DNA of 12,392 nucleotides from CBDULQ01 sp965368115 (GTDB taxonomy: Bacteria; Pseudomonadota; Gammaproteobacteria; SZUA-229), in the NCBI GenBank assembly GCA_965368115.1, contig CBDULQ010000098.1:1-12392 (forward strand), read 5' to 3'. Numbering within the stretch: the stretch's first letter is position 1; the number at the start of each line of letters is the position of its first letter. Both the position numbers and the translations under genes were made by a program. Below are positions 1 through 7,041 of the stretch, in pieces. The notes below the pieces were generated by a model, which made no database searches, was not told the DNA's origin, and saw only the letters and a list, made by a program, of their open reading frames with translations.

Positions 1-3
1 GGC

Positions 4-555
4 ATGATGAAGAAAGATACGCGATCTCTATTCAATGCTCAATTGCTTCGCCCCATGAAGCCGGGGAAGGGTAAACCGTGGGGATTTGTCATTCTGCCCC
101 GGGAAGCGAGTTCCAGGCTGCCGAGGCGTGGTCGGACAACAGTAGACGGAACCATAAACGGCATAAGTTTCACTGTTCTCCTGGAACCCGATGGGCAAAA
201 GAGTCACTGGCTTCGCATCGATGAAGACCTGATCAAAACTGCAGGTGCGGCGATTGGTGATGTAGCGCACTTTGAAATCAGGTCAGTGGAGAAAGAGCCG
301 GAGCCGAAAGTGCCTGCTGATTTCCTGGCCGCTTTGAAATCCTCACCTGAATCTCGGGCGACCTGGGATAGCACAACTACCATTGCCCGGCTCGACTGGA
401 TTCACTGGATTACTTCGGCCAGGCAGGCAAAGACACGTGCCAAACGGATTAGCGATGCGTGTGATATGCTTTCCTCCGGTAAGAAGAGGGTGTGCTGCTT
501 TGATCCGTCAGGCTTCTACAGCAAGGCCTTTAGTGCGCCGGAAACTGCAGATTAG
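4..555 (+). CDS. YdeI/OmpD-associated (DUF1905 + OmdA-type) protein
   Basis: The 183-residue protein has two parts. Residues about 8-95 match the DUF1905 beta-barrel-like fold seen at the start of YdeI/OmdA relatives, with the phrases FNAQLLRP, PWGFVILP and VLLEPDG followed by HWLRIDEDL. Residues about 104-165 match the OmdA-type helical tail, with VPADFLAAL, then WIHWITSARQAKTRAKRI and a closing GKK segment. Relatives have been linked to bacteriocin protection or envelope stress, but no reaction is established, so no specific function is assigned. Two ATG codons stand in a row at positions 4 and 7. The window begins only three bases upstream, so no ribosome binding site can be judged and a start outside the window is possible. 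The domain begins only a few residues after these ATGs, so this start is plausible. The gene is followed by about 270 bases with no convincing gene. Confidence 0.75.
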   Translation: MMKKDTRSLFNAQLLRPMKPGKGKPWGFVILPREASSRLPRRGRTTVDGTINGISFTVLLEPDGQKSHWLRIDEDLIKTAGAAIGDVAHFEIRSVEKEPEPKVPADFLAALKSSPESRATWDSTTTIARLDWIHWITSARQAKTRAKRISDACDMLSSGKKRVCCFDPSGFYSKAFSAPETAD

Positions 556-824
556 TCAACTAACAGGCCGCTCTAATCAAAATAAGATATTTCGTATCGT
601 TCAGTGATATCCGAGCGTGTTGGGAACGGAGTCGGTCCAGATCGATAACCATGATGAGAAGCTCGATTTGAAAATGAAATTAATATCAGTCTGGCTTTAG
701 AGTGGGGCTGGTTTTAGACTTTGTCGGGTAGTTGGCGTTTTGTGATTTATGCCGGCTGAATAAATTTTCCGGTGCATTTGAGTGGTGGCGCCCCTGTTAC
801 TGGGCTATGTGTGTCAAGGCATTC

Positions 825-1112
825 ATGAAAGCGATATATTCCCTGCTAATATTGTTGGCTCTACCAATCCGGTTAACAGCATACCAGGAAGCACCTGTAG
901 GCCCTGCTGCTAAAATGGACTGGTGGCAGTTTAATAGTATAAATACTCAATTTCACGCCCTGATCATGCTGTTTGCATTTCTGGGCGTGCTTTATTTTGT
1001 CTGGCAGGCATTGGGTGAAAATAGTGGAAATAAAAAAGCCGTTAAATTAATGAGTGCATTGGCTTTGTTTCTGGTGTTTCTGGCGGTGGGTTTCAGTCAG
1101 TTAAACCAATGA
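825..1112 (+). CDS. Small membrane protein, unknown function
   Basis: This 95-residue protein is not recognised. It begins with a hydrophobic signal-like stretch (MKAIYSLLILLALPIRLTAY). A short polar segment rich in W, F and N (KMDWWQFNSIN) follows, then a membrane helix (about FHALIMLFAFLGVLYFVWQAL) and a second one near the C-terminus (LMSALALFLVFLAVGFSQL). The reading frame is open upstream to 732, with another ATG at 807. The ATG at 825 is preferred because AAGG lies about five bases before it and it directly opens the signal-like segment. The gene and the roughly 250 bases upstream are visibly richer in A and T than the flanking genes. This could mean an acquired segment, or simply a membrane gene with a long leader. 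Nothing in the neighbours suggests a partner. Confidence 0.55.
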   Translation: MKAIYSLLILLALPIRLTAYQEAPVGPAAKMDWWQFNSINTQFHALIMLFAFLGVLYFVWQALGENSGNKKAVKLMSALALFLVFLAVGFSQLNQ

Positions 1113-1207
1113 CGGCCTAATAGTGGCCAAACGAAAAAATGACAATTAATCCGTCGGAATGTTCGACTCATCATTCTTAAACAGCCAGGCTTTATCTAAA
1201 TAAATTT

Positions 1208-1621
1208 TCAGCGCAAAGCCTGTTCAGGTCCCAGTACATAGCACCGGGAATTGTGACCGAAGCCGAGGTGAGGGTAGTAATCTTCGGCCTGGGGTGCTGA
1301 AATCAGAATCAGATTACACCGCGGCTGCAGCCGCTCCCGCGTCAGTTCGATCAAACGTCGGCCTATACCCTGTTTCTGCCAGTGTTGGTCCACAGCCAGG
1401 TCGGACATGTAACAGGCATAGTGAAAATCCGTCAAGGAGCGTGCGATACCGATCAATGTGTCCTCATGCCAGGCGCAAATCATCAGGTTGCTGTTGTCCA
1501 CCATGCCCTGCATACAGACTCGATCCTCCACCGGGCGGCGTTCAGCGAGGGTTGAGCGCGCTAACAGGTCGATGAACTGATCGACATCGATCGACGGATT
1601 CACTGAATATTCTACGGGCAT
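1208..1621 (-). CDS. GNAT-family N-acetyltransferase
   Basis: A 137-residue single-domain GNAT protein that should transfer an acetyl group from acetyl-CoA to an amine; the substrate cannot be read from the sequence. The acetyl-CoA binding motif A is clear: strand SDLAVDQHW leads into QKQGIGRRLIEL (residues about 82-92), matching the Q/R-x-x-G-x-G/A signature. The usual C-terminal YYPHLGFGH (about 115-123) follows, in which the tyrosine is the typical general acid position. The length is normal for a compact GNAT. The start at 1621 has a GGAG-like site about ten bases upstream. The gene is divergent from the rubredoxin-reductase fusion, and both starts share a gap of about 100 bp. No metabolic link between the two is evident. 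Confidence 0.85.
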   Translation of the reverse strand: MPVEYSVNPSIDVDQFIDLLARSTLAERRPVEDRVCMQGMVDNSNLMICAWHEDTLIGIARSLTDFHYACYMSDLAVDQHWQKQGIGRRLIELTRERLQPRCNLILISAPQAEDYYPHLGFGHNSRCYVLGPEQALR

Positions 1622-1623
1622 GG

Positions 1624-1654
1624 TTTACCTGCTCCCTGGCTTAACGTTTATAAT
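1624..1654 (+). promoter_or_regulatory. Sigma70-like promoter for the rubredoxin-reductase gene
   Basis: A perfect TATAAT -10 hexamer lies at 1649-1654. Weak -35 candidates lie 18-19 bases upstream (TTTACC at 1624-1629 or TTACCT at 1625-1630). Transcription would start near 1661, giving a leader of about 60 bases before the ATG at 1721. AAGGAAG at about 1705-1711 is a good ribosome binding site for that ATG. The spacer is a little long and the -35 is poor, so the element may need an activator or be only moderately strong. Confidence 0.5.
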
Positions 1655-1720
1655 GGCCGCAAAGGGCACCAACATCTAATAACCTGTCTCACAGCTTATC
1701 CAAAAAGGAAGATACTCGCC

Positions 1721-3094
1721 ATGTCTGATCCCACGCTTTGTTATGTCTGCACTGAATGCGGCTGGATTTACGATCCTGCCCAGGGTGATCCGGATGGCGG
1801 CATTGCCCCGGGTACGCCGTTCGAAGACATTCCGGATGACTGGGTCTGTCCGGTGTGCGGTGTCAGCAAGGACATGTTCGAACCGATGCAAAAGGACGCG
1901 AGCGAAACATCCAGCAGCACCGCCGAACCGGACCTGGTCATCGTCGGTAGCGGGCTCGCCGGTTATTCACTGGCCAAGGAAGTGCGTAAACGGGATGCCG
2001 AGCGAGCCATCATGATCATCACCGCGGACGGTGGTGAGGTGTACAGCAAGCCCATGTTGTCCAACGCACTGGCGCGTGGTCAGAGTGCGGATGACCTGGT
2101 GCAGAAGGATGCGGCGAGCCAGGCGAAGGATCTCAATCTGGATATTCGTTCGCGGGCGCGCGTCATTGCCATCGACAGCAAAGCACGCAGTCTGCGGGTG
2201 CAGCGAGTGTCCGGTGAGGAGCAGGTGAGTTACAAAACCCTGGTGCTGGCCATGGGCGCCGATCCGCGGGTGTTTCCTGCAGAAGGTTCGGAGCAGGTGG
2301 AGATCGCCACGGTCAACGACCTGGACGATTATCGATTATGGCGTGATCGCATCGGCAAGCAGAGTCATGTTCTTTTGATCGGTGCCGGTCTGATCGGTTG
2401 CGAGTTTGCCAATGACCTGGCCAGTGCCGGTTTCGGCGTCAGCATGGTCGACCCGGCACCCTGGCCATTGTCGCGTCTGTTGCCGGAGGCTATGGGCGAA
2501 CGGCTGAATCGGGCGCTCGAGAACCTGGGCTGTACACTTTATATGGGTAACACGGTGGCCCGTTACGAGAAAACCGCCAGCGGTTACATCGCTTATCTCA
2601 ACGACGACACCGCGGTGCATTTCGATCACGTATTGTCTGCCGTGGGTTTGCAATCCCGTAAACAACTGGCCAGTGCAGCCGGTTTGAAAACCGAGCAGGG
2701 CATATGTGTGGATCGTTTTCTACAAACCTCCGAGGAACATATTTACGCCCTCGGCGATTGCGCGCAGACCGAAGCCGGGCCACTGCCGTTTATTGCGCCC
2801 CTGCTGGCCCAGTCCCGCGCGTTGGCCGCGACGCTGTGCGGAGAAAAAACAGCGCTCAGTTTGCCGGCGTTGCCGGTGGTGGTGAAAACCCCGGCACTAC
2901 CGCTGGTAGTGTGCCCGCCGAAACCCGGCAGTCAGGGTGACTGGCAGCTGGAACTGGATGGCGATGACGGTCAGGCGATTTTTGTCGGTGAGCAGGGCGA
3001 ACAGCTCGGTTTTGCTTTGTGCGGTGCGCGCACCAAACAGCAACGTGAACTGGCCAAACAGATGCCGGCATTGATTGCCGAATCCGAGTCCTGA
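1721..3094 (+). CDS. Rubredoxin - rubredoxin reductase fusion (FAD-dependent)
   Basis: A 457-residue protein joining an electron carrier to its reductase. Residues 7-56 form a rubredoxin: the iron ligands are C10, C13, C43 and C46, in the sequences CTECGWIYDP and DWVCPVCGVSK. A serine-rich linker (about 57-69) leads to a pyridine-nucleotide disulfide-type flavoprotein. The FAD site GSGLAG is at 76-81, the NAD(P)H site GAGLIG at 221-226, and the second FAD motif YALGDCAQ at 342-349. A short C-terminal domain resembles that of rubredoxin reductases. It should move electrons from NAD(P)H through FAD to its own iron centre and on to an acceptor. Known acceptors of the separate proteins are alkane hydroxylases and oxygen or peroxide reductases; none is visible nearby. 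In many bacteria the two proteins come from separate rubA and rubB genes, so the fusion is notable. Confidence 0.93.
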   Translation: MSDPTLCYVCTECGWIYDPAQGDPDGGIAPGTPFEDIPDDWVCPVCGVSKDMFEPMQKDASETSSSTAEPDLVIVGSGLAGYSLAKEVRKRDAERAIMIITADGGEVYSKPMLSNALARGQSADDLVQKDAASQAKDLNLDIRSRARVIAIDSKARSLRVQRVSGEEQVSYKTLVLAMGADPRVFPAEGSEQVEIATVNDLDDYRLWRDRIGKQSHVLLIGAGLIGCEFANDLASAGFGVSMVDPAPWPLSRLLPEAMGERLNRALENLGCTLYMGNTVARYEKTASGYIAYLNDDTAVHFDHVLSAVGLQSRKQLASAAGLKTEQGICVDRFLQTSEEHIYALGDCAQTEAGPLPFIAPLLAQSRALAATLCGEKTALSLPALPVVVKTPALPLVVCPPKPGSQGDWQLELDGDDGQAIFVGEQGEQLGFALCGARTKQQRELAKQMPALIAESES

Positions 3095-3128
3095 TTCGAC
3101 AGGCCTCGGTGTTGTTGGCAGGAAAACC

Positions 3129-3575
3129 ATGTCGATGCTGACTTACCGGCAATGGGATGCCATTGCCGATAGCTATATCCCCCTGCTGCTCATCATTGTG
3201 CTGAGCCATCTGTTTTTGTTGTGGCGGCATCGACGCCGCGATGAAAGTGCAGCGCGGCTGGTTTATCTGCTGATTGCCAGCGGTTTCGTTTATTCCCTCA
3301 TGGCGTTTGATCTGATGTGGCTGGTCTGGCTGAGATTCGGACTCGACTACAGCACGCATACCGCCGCTGCACTGGTGCTGGTGTTTTATCTGGGATCGAT
3401 CGGTCGTGTCTGGATGATATCCGTGACGCTGTCGTTTCTGCTGTATGTCCTGCTGATGCTGTACCAGGACTATCACAGTCCGGCTGATGTGATGACCACC
3501 GCGGTGCCGGTCTCGCTGGTATTGTGGATTTTGTTGCGCCGGTTTGTGTCTTCGCCGGCGCCCGAGTCGAATTGA
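3129..3575 (+). CDS. Small PAP2-like membrane protein
   Basis: A 148-residue protein with about five membrane segments (near residues 15-32, 43-66, 76-92, 96-112 and 122-138). Two phrases recall the PAP2 (lipid phosphate phosphatase) signature: STHT at 75-78, like the usual SGHT, and YHSPADVM at 115-122, like the H-x-x-x-D motif carrying the nucleophilic histidine (H116, D120). The upstream KxxxxxxRP motif and the arginine usually found seven residues before the nucleophile are not visible, so catalysis is doubtful. The reading frame is open to 3075, inside the preceding gene. The ATG at 3129 is preferred because AGGA sits a few bases before it and the added upstream residues look like readthrough. 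It starts 34 bases after the rubredoxin-reductase stop, so co-transcription is likely. Its stop is seven bases from the convergent GNAT gene. Confidence 0.65.
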   Translation: MSMLTYRQWDAIADSYIPLLLIIVLSHLFLLWRHRRRDESAARLVYLLIASGFVYSLMAFDLMWLVWLRFGLDYSTHTAAALVLVFYLGSIGRVWMISVTLSFLLYVLLMLYQDYHSPADVMTTAVPVSLVLWILLRRFVSSPAPESN

Positions 3576-3582
3576 ACGCGGG

Positions 3583-4098
3583 CTACTTTTCTTCGAAGGC
3601 GGGATGATAATGAATGAGTCCGCTATGACCTTCCATGTTCTCCACATTGAAGACCAGGGCCATGAATAACTCATCGGGTACATCGTAGGCGCAGGTCAAA
3701 CCGAACTGGCTGGCCGGACGGAAACCGAAACGCAGATAAAAATCCGTATAGCCGAGAACGACGACCGCGTCACCGCCCATGGCCCGGCAACGATCCAGGC
3801 CCGCGTTCACCAGTTGACCGCCGATGCCGCGACGTTGATGCTGTTGCGATACGCACAGCGGCGCCAGGCCCATGATATTCAGTGAGGGCGTGTTTTCGAG
3901 TTGCACGGATGTAAACAGGATGTGACCGACGATGTCGTCGTTCAGGGTGGCGACCAGGGACAGGTATTCACAATCCGCGTCGCGCAAACGATCGATCAAC
4001 CGAGCCTCGGTGTTGTCGGCAAAGCAATGTTTATTGAGTTGATGAATCTTCGCCTTGTCGTCGGCGGTTTCTTCTCTGATGTGCAGGCGTTCAACCAT
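3583..4098 (-). CDS. YhbS-like GNAT N-acetyltransferase
   Basis: A 171-residue GNAT enzyme. The N-terminus LHIREETADDKAKIHQL is the typical first strand and helix. The acetyl-CoA loop QHQRRGIGGQLV is at about 86-97, followed by VVLGYTDFYLRFGFRPA (about 113-129), the layout seen in YhbS-type acetyltransferases. The substrate is not known. The frame stays open for 16 codons upstream, to an ATG at 4146. The ATG at 4098 is preferred because CGGAG stands about seven bases before it and the domain starts at once. The longer form would also put coding sequence across a well-formed palindrome at 4130-4145. The gene lies downstream of the response regulator on the same strand with about 106 bases between. 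It might be read from that operon or from its own promoter (weak TTGAAA and CATAAT at 4197-4167 on the minus strand, 19-base spacer). Confidence 0.85.
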   Translation of the reverse strand: MVERLHIREETADDKAKIHQLNKHCFADNTEARLIDRLRDADCEYLSLVATLNDDIVGHILFTSVQLENTPSLNIMGLAPLCVSQQHQRRGIGGQLVNAGLDRCRAMGGDAVVVLGYTDFYLRFGFRPASQFGLTCAYDVPDELFMALVFNVENMEGHSGLIHYHPAFEEK

Positions 4099-4129
4099 CG
4101 AAAACTCCGCTGGGGTACTGTCGTCGATC

Positions 4130-4145
4130 TGGGGTACATACCCCA
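4130..4145. promoter_or_regulatory. Palindrome TGGGGT-N4-ACCCCA, copy 1 (putative operator)
   Basis: The bases read TGGGGTACATACCCCA, a perfect inverted repeat with 7-bp arms around CA. It matches the copy at 6928-6943 in every fixed arm position (TGGGGT, four bases, ACCCCA). A lone extra half-site, TGGGGT, is at 4111-4116, so CTGGGGTAC occurs twice, 19 bases apart. The element lies 31 bases upstream of the YhbS-like gene's start codon. If the weak promoter at 4197-4167 is real, it would fall just downstream of that transcription start, where binding would tend to repress. No T-run follows on either side, which argues against a terminator. That the nearby LuxR-type regulator binds it is inference. 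Confidence 0.5.
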
Positions 4146-4204
4146 TAGGTTTTGCGAGACCGGCGCATTATGTTTTTGTCATGCGCACTCATTTCAATCA
4201 TCGT

Positions 4205-4855
4205 TCAATGCCCCTGTTCCGGATCGATCAGTCCTTCACGCAGGGCGTAGGCCAGCAACTCGGTCACCGAGTGCACCTCCAGCTTCTGCATCAGGCTGGT
4301 TCGATGTTTGTCCACCGTCTTCGGGCTGATCGACATGAGGCGGGCAATTTCCTTGTTGGTCTTGCCGGCGATGATCATGTTCAATGTCTGACGTTCGCGA
4401 TCGGTCAGTGTCTGGCTGTTCTGGTGCGAGGCCATGACCTGCATGAACTGTTCGGCGATATAGCGGCCGCCGCGCAGGATCAGCGGCAGTTTTTCATACA
4501 GTTCTTCCAGTGCCGAGCCCTTGGAGAACATACCGTTGACGCCGTTGTCCAGCAGGGTGCAGATGAGTCCCGGCGCGTTGATGCCGGTGAGTATGATGAT
4601 GCGTGTATCCGGGCTCCAGCGTTTGATGTCGGTGACGACTTCTGCACCACCGGCCAGCGGCATGGCAATGTCCAGGGTAAGAATATCAGGCTTGTGTTTT
4701 TTGACTTCGGCCAGGGCTTCGAAACCGTTTTGCGCTTCGGCGACGACCTCGATACCGGCGGGCATGACCAGTCCCGGTTTTTCAAATGCCGTACGCAGAC
4801 CATCACGTACGATCTGATGGTCGTCGGCAATTACAGCTCGGTACTGGCCAGACAA
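4205..4855 (-). CDS. NarL/LuxR-type two-component response regulator
   Basis: A 216-residue cytoplasmic DNA-binding regulator. The receiver domain (about 4-125) has the acidic pair D11 and D12, the phosphoacceptor D62 in TLDIAMP, T90 in IIILTG, and K112 in MFSKGSA. A LuxR/GerE helix-turn-helix occupies about 148-210 (LTDRERQTLNMI, NKEIARLMSISPKTVDKHRTSL), close to the family consensus. The start is a TTG codon at 4855. An in-frame TAG at 4879-4877 and the absence of ATG or GTG between leave it as the only start that keeps the first receiver strand, and AAGGA (4870-4866) is its ribosome binding site. The gene is divergent from a membrane histidine kinase whose catalytic core suits it, so the two very likely form a pair. 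The likely target is the TGGGGT-N4-ACCCCA palindrome found on both sides of the pair. Confidence 0.92.
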   Translation of the reverse strand: MSGQYRAVIADDHQIVRDGLRTAFEKPGLVMPAGIEVVAEAQNGFEALAEVKKHKPDILTLDIAMPLAGGAEVVTDIKRWSPDTRIIILTGINAPGLICTLLDNGVNGMFSKGSALEELYEKLPLILRGGRYIAEQFMQVMASHQNSQTLTDRERQTLNMIIAGKTNKEIARLMSISPKTVDKHRTSLMQKLEVHSVTELLAYALREGLIDPEQGH

Positions 4856-4905
4856 TGAACAGGTTTCCTTCTTCGACTACATGGCGAGCGGGCTTATCTG
4901 CTACT

Positions 4906-6897
4906 ATGCCGTGGATGATGCGCATTTACTTTACAGTCAGCCTGCAGGCCTTACTATTACTGTTTTTCTCCCTGAGTTCAATAGCCGCCGATGCGCCGCT
5001 CTATGAACAGGATGGCGTGCAGGTCGGTGCCATTCATTATCTGGAAGACCGTGAACAGGTGCTGGATCTGAGCCGCGCACATGTCTTGCTGCAAACCGCG
5101 CGTGCCACGCGACTGGATTCGAGCCTGTTCAACCTGGGCTCGGTGGATAGCCAGTACTGGCTCGGTTTCGAGCTGAACAATACAACCCAACAGCTTAGAA
5201 AATTACGCCTGCTGGCCTCGGTGGCCTATCGTAAATTACTTGATGCTTATTTAGTCGGTGATCGATCGCCACCCATAAAAATTCTGCATGACAGTCACGC
5301 GCTGACATTTGACGAACGACCCAGCGATTATCGATACCTGGGTTCGGAATCCTTTTCGCTCGCGCCGGGAGAGCAGGCCTATATTTTGATTCGGTACCAG
5401 GCCATCGGCAGCAGTTACCTGCCTCTCTCGATCGAAACCGAACAGGGCTTCAGGGATATTCTTTACAGCGATTCAGTACAGGCCGCATTTTTTTACAGTT
5501 TCAGCATTGCAGCCATCATTGTGTTTCTGTTGTTCGGCCTGGCGATGATGGATCGCACTACCGCCATGTATTCGGGGCTGTTCGTTCTGGGACTGTTGTT
5601 TATCGCATCCATGGAAGGCTATGGCTTCAAATACCTGTGGCCCGATTATCCGCGCTGGAATCATTTTTCGCCGCTGGTGTTGCAACTTCTGGTGAGTGGT
5701 TTCGGTTTGCTGGTGTCGTGGGTGGCCGCCCAGCCGGATGAGCGTCGCCCCTGGATACGACAATCCATGGTCTGGCTGGCGCTGTTGAGTTTTGTGCTGA
5801 TTATCCCGAGTTTTTATCTGTCCTTTACCACCATGGCCTATATGGCCAGCGCCTGTCTGGGGTTGATGTTTCTGTCCCAGGGGTATGCCCAGGCGACCTG
5901 GATGCGGTTCGGCCAGAAACGCAATGCGGTAGCGATTGTTGCCGGTGTGTTGCTCGCGGTCCTTGTGAGCGTGCTGGTTTTGCTTTCTTTCGATGCGTCC
6001 ATCGTGCCCGGCTATGTGTTCGTGTATTCGACCCGCGCCGTTTACACCCTGGCCAGTCTCGCAACCATGGCCACCATCGTCGCCCATGTCAGTGGTTTAC
6101 GACAGGATCATGAAAAGGCGCTGGAAAACGAACTGGTGATGATGAAACGGGAAGCGGAGATCAACAAAGCGTTGTATGAGGCGGAACAGAATTATTCCAA
6201 AGTACGCGAACTGGCCCATTACCGGCGCGAACAACTGGCCACCGCCTCCCACGACATGCGCCAGCCGTTGATGTCGCTGCGTTCCACCATCGACGCCATT
6301 GCGCTCAACGAATCCGGTCAGGTGAAAACCCAGTTACGCAATGCCTTCGATTACCTGGAAAACCTGTGCAGCGATTATCTACGCGATACCCGGCCCGAGC
6401 CCGAGGTGGGCGACGTCAACGACGCGTTCAGCGCACCCGCGCCGGCGATCGACGACACCGTGGAGCCTTATGCGGCCGACCTGGTTCTGGATACCACGGC
6501 GCGCATGTTCAGTGATGAAGCCGCCGCCGGGGGGCTGCGCTTTCGCAGTCGCGGCAGTCGGGTGCTCATCGATCGGCCGCCATTGATCCTGATGCGCATC
6601 GTTACCAACCTGGTATCCAATGCAGTCAAACATACCGCCAGCGGCACTATTCTGCTGGGGGCACGGCGACGCCCGCAGGGGCTGGAGATCCAGGTGCTGG
6701 ATAACGGCCCAGGCATGGATGCGGAACAACTGTCGCGCCTCAAACAGGCCTATGAAAAAGGTCCCGAGTCCGGCGGCGAAGGTCTTGGCATGGCCATCTG
6801 CTTTCAGCTCGCCGAGCAGCACGGGATGCGCCTGGACATCCAGTCCAGCCCCGGGCAGGGCACCTGCTGTCGTATCCACATCCCTCGTGTGAACTGA
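4906..6897 (+). CDS. 7TMR-DISM sensor histidine kinase
   Basis: A 663-residue inner-membrane sensor kinase, counted from 4906. It has a signal peptide (about 1-28, ending SSIAADA). A periplasmic 7TMR-DISMED2-type beta domain (about 30-180) contains YWLGFELNN and EQAYILIRYQ. Seven membrane helices follow (about 190-395), then a coiled coil (about 400-440). The HisKA domain has phospho-histidine H449 in ASHDMRQPL, and the HATPase domain has the N box NLVSNAVKH (568-576), DNGPGMD (599-605) and a GGEGLGMAI lid motif (about 623-631). HD-x-RQP dimerisation motifs are common in kinases partnered with LuxR-type regulators. DISMED2 domains are thought to bind carbohydrate-like ligands, but the signal here is unknown. 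The start is uncertain: ATGs at 4855, 4906, 4915 and 4918 are in frame and none has a good ribosome binding site. The later ones give a neat signal peptide and leave room for divergent promoters. Confidence 0.92.
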   Translation: MPWMMRIYFTVSLQALLLLFFSLSSIAADAPLYEQDGVQVGAIHYLEDREQVLDLSRAHVLLQTARATRLDSSLFNLGSVDSQYWLGFELNNTTQQLRKLRLLASVAYRKLLDAYLVGDRSPPIKILHDSHALTFDERPSDYRYLGSESFSLAPGEQAYILIRYQAIGSSYLPLSIETEQGFRDILYSDSVQAAFFYSFSIAAIIVFLLFGLAMMDRTTAMYSGLFVLGLLFIASMEGYGFKYLWPDYPRWNHFSPLVLQLLVSGFGLLVSWVAAQPDERRPWIRQSMVWLALLSFVLIIPSFYLSFTTMAYMASACLGLMFLSQGYAQATWMRFGQKRNAVAIVAGVLLAVLVSVLVLLSFDASIVPGYVFVYSTRAVYTLASLATMATIVAHVSGLRQDHEKALENELVMMKREAEINKALYEAEQNYSKVRELAHYRREQLATASHDMRQPLMSLRSTIDAIALNESGQVKTQLRNAFDYLENLCSDYLRDTRPEPEVGDVNDAFSAPAPAIDDTVEPYAADLVLDTTARMFSDEAAAGGLRFRSRGSRVLIDRPPLILMRIVTNLVSNAVKHTASGTILLGARRRPQGLEIQVLDNGPGMDAEQLSRLKQAYEKGPESGGEGLGMAICFQLAEQHGMRLDIQSSPGQGTCCRIHIPRVN

Positions 6898-6925
6898 GTC
6901 ACATCCGCCCCCGCGTCACTTTCCG

Positions 6926-6945
6926 TATGGGGTATCGACCCCATA
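6926..6945. promoter_or_regulatory. Palindrome TGGGGT-N4-ACCCCA, copy 2 (putative activator site)
   Basis: TATGGGGTATCGACCCCATA is an inverted repeat with perfect 8-bp arms around ATCG. The core TGGGGT-N4-ACCCCA is shared with 4130-4145. Its centre (6935.5) lies about 31 bases upstream of a TATAGT -10 box and so near -43 from the expected transcription start. This is the usual place for an activator that overlaps the -35 region, and no convincing TTGACA is present. A hairpin terminator for the kinase gene is the main alternative, but the downstream bases (ACCCGGCACT) contain no T-run. Confidence 0.6.
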
Positions 6946-6966
6946 ACCCGGCACTGCCGCCTTCCA

Positions 6967-6972
6967 TATAGT
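6967..6972 (+). promoter_or_regulatory. -10 box (TATAGT) of the GlyGly-CTERM gene promoter
   Basis: TATAGT matches five of six positions of the sigma70 -10 consensus. It lies in the 144-base gap between the kinase gene and the exported-protein gene, with transcription expected to begin near 6979. The leader of about 60 bases contains GAGG at 7029-7032, nine bases before the ATG at 7042. The -35 region has no good hexamer and overlaps the end of the palindrome, so an activator-dependent promoter is likely. Confidence 0.45.
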
Positions 6973-7041
6973 CCTCATTAACAGCTTTGCAGCCGATTTC
7001 GCACAAAGCCGAATGAATCACTTACCCATGAGGACACCACC

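Noticed and set aside
2856..3683. A 275-codon open frame on the minus strand
   Set aside because: It overlaps the end of the rubredoxin-reductase gene, the whole PAP2-like gene and the end of the YhbS-like gene. Its product is rich in H, Q, R and P with no domain pattern, typical of an antisense shadow.
4055..4858. A 267-codon open frame on the plus strand opposite the response regulator
   Set aside because: The minus-strand frame gives a textbook receiver and LuxR helix-turn-helix, while the plus-strand product has no recognisable features and no ribosome binding site.
5473..6087. A 204-codon minus-strand open frame inside the sensor kinase
   Set aside because: Its product is dominated by H, Q, G and R, as expected from reading membrane-helix codons in reverse, and the plus strand encodes a convincing seven-helix region.
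6926..6945. Intrinsic terminator of the kinase gene
   Set aside because: The 8-bp stem with a 4-base loop could fold, but no T-run follows, and the identical core occurs elsewhere upstream of another gene, which favours a protein-binding site.
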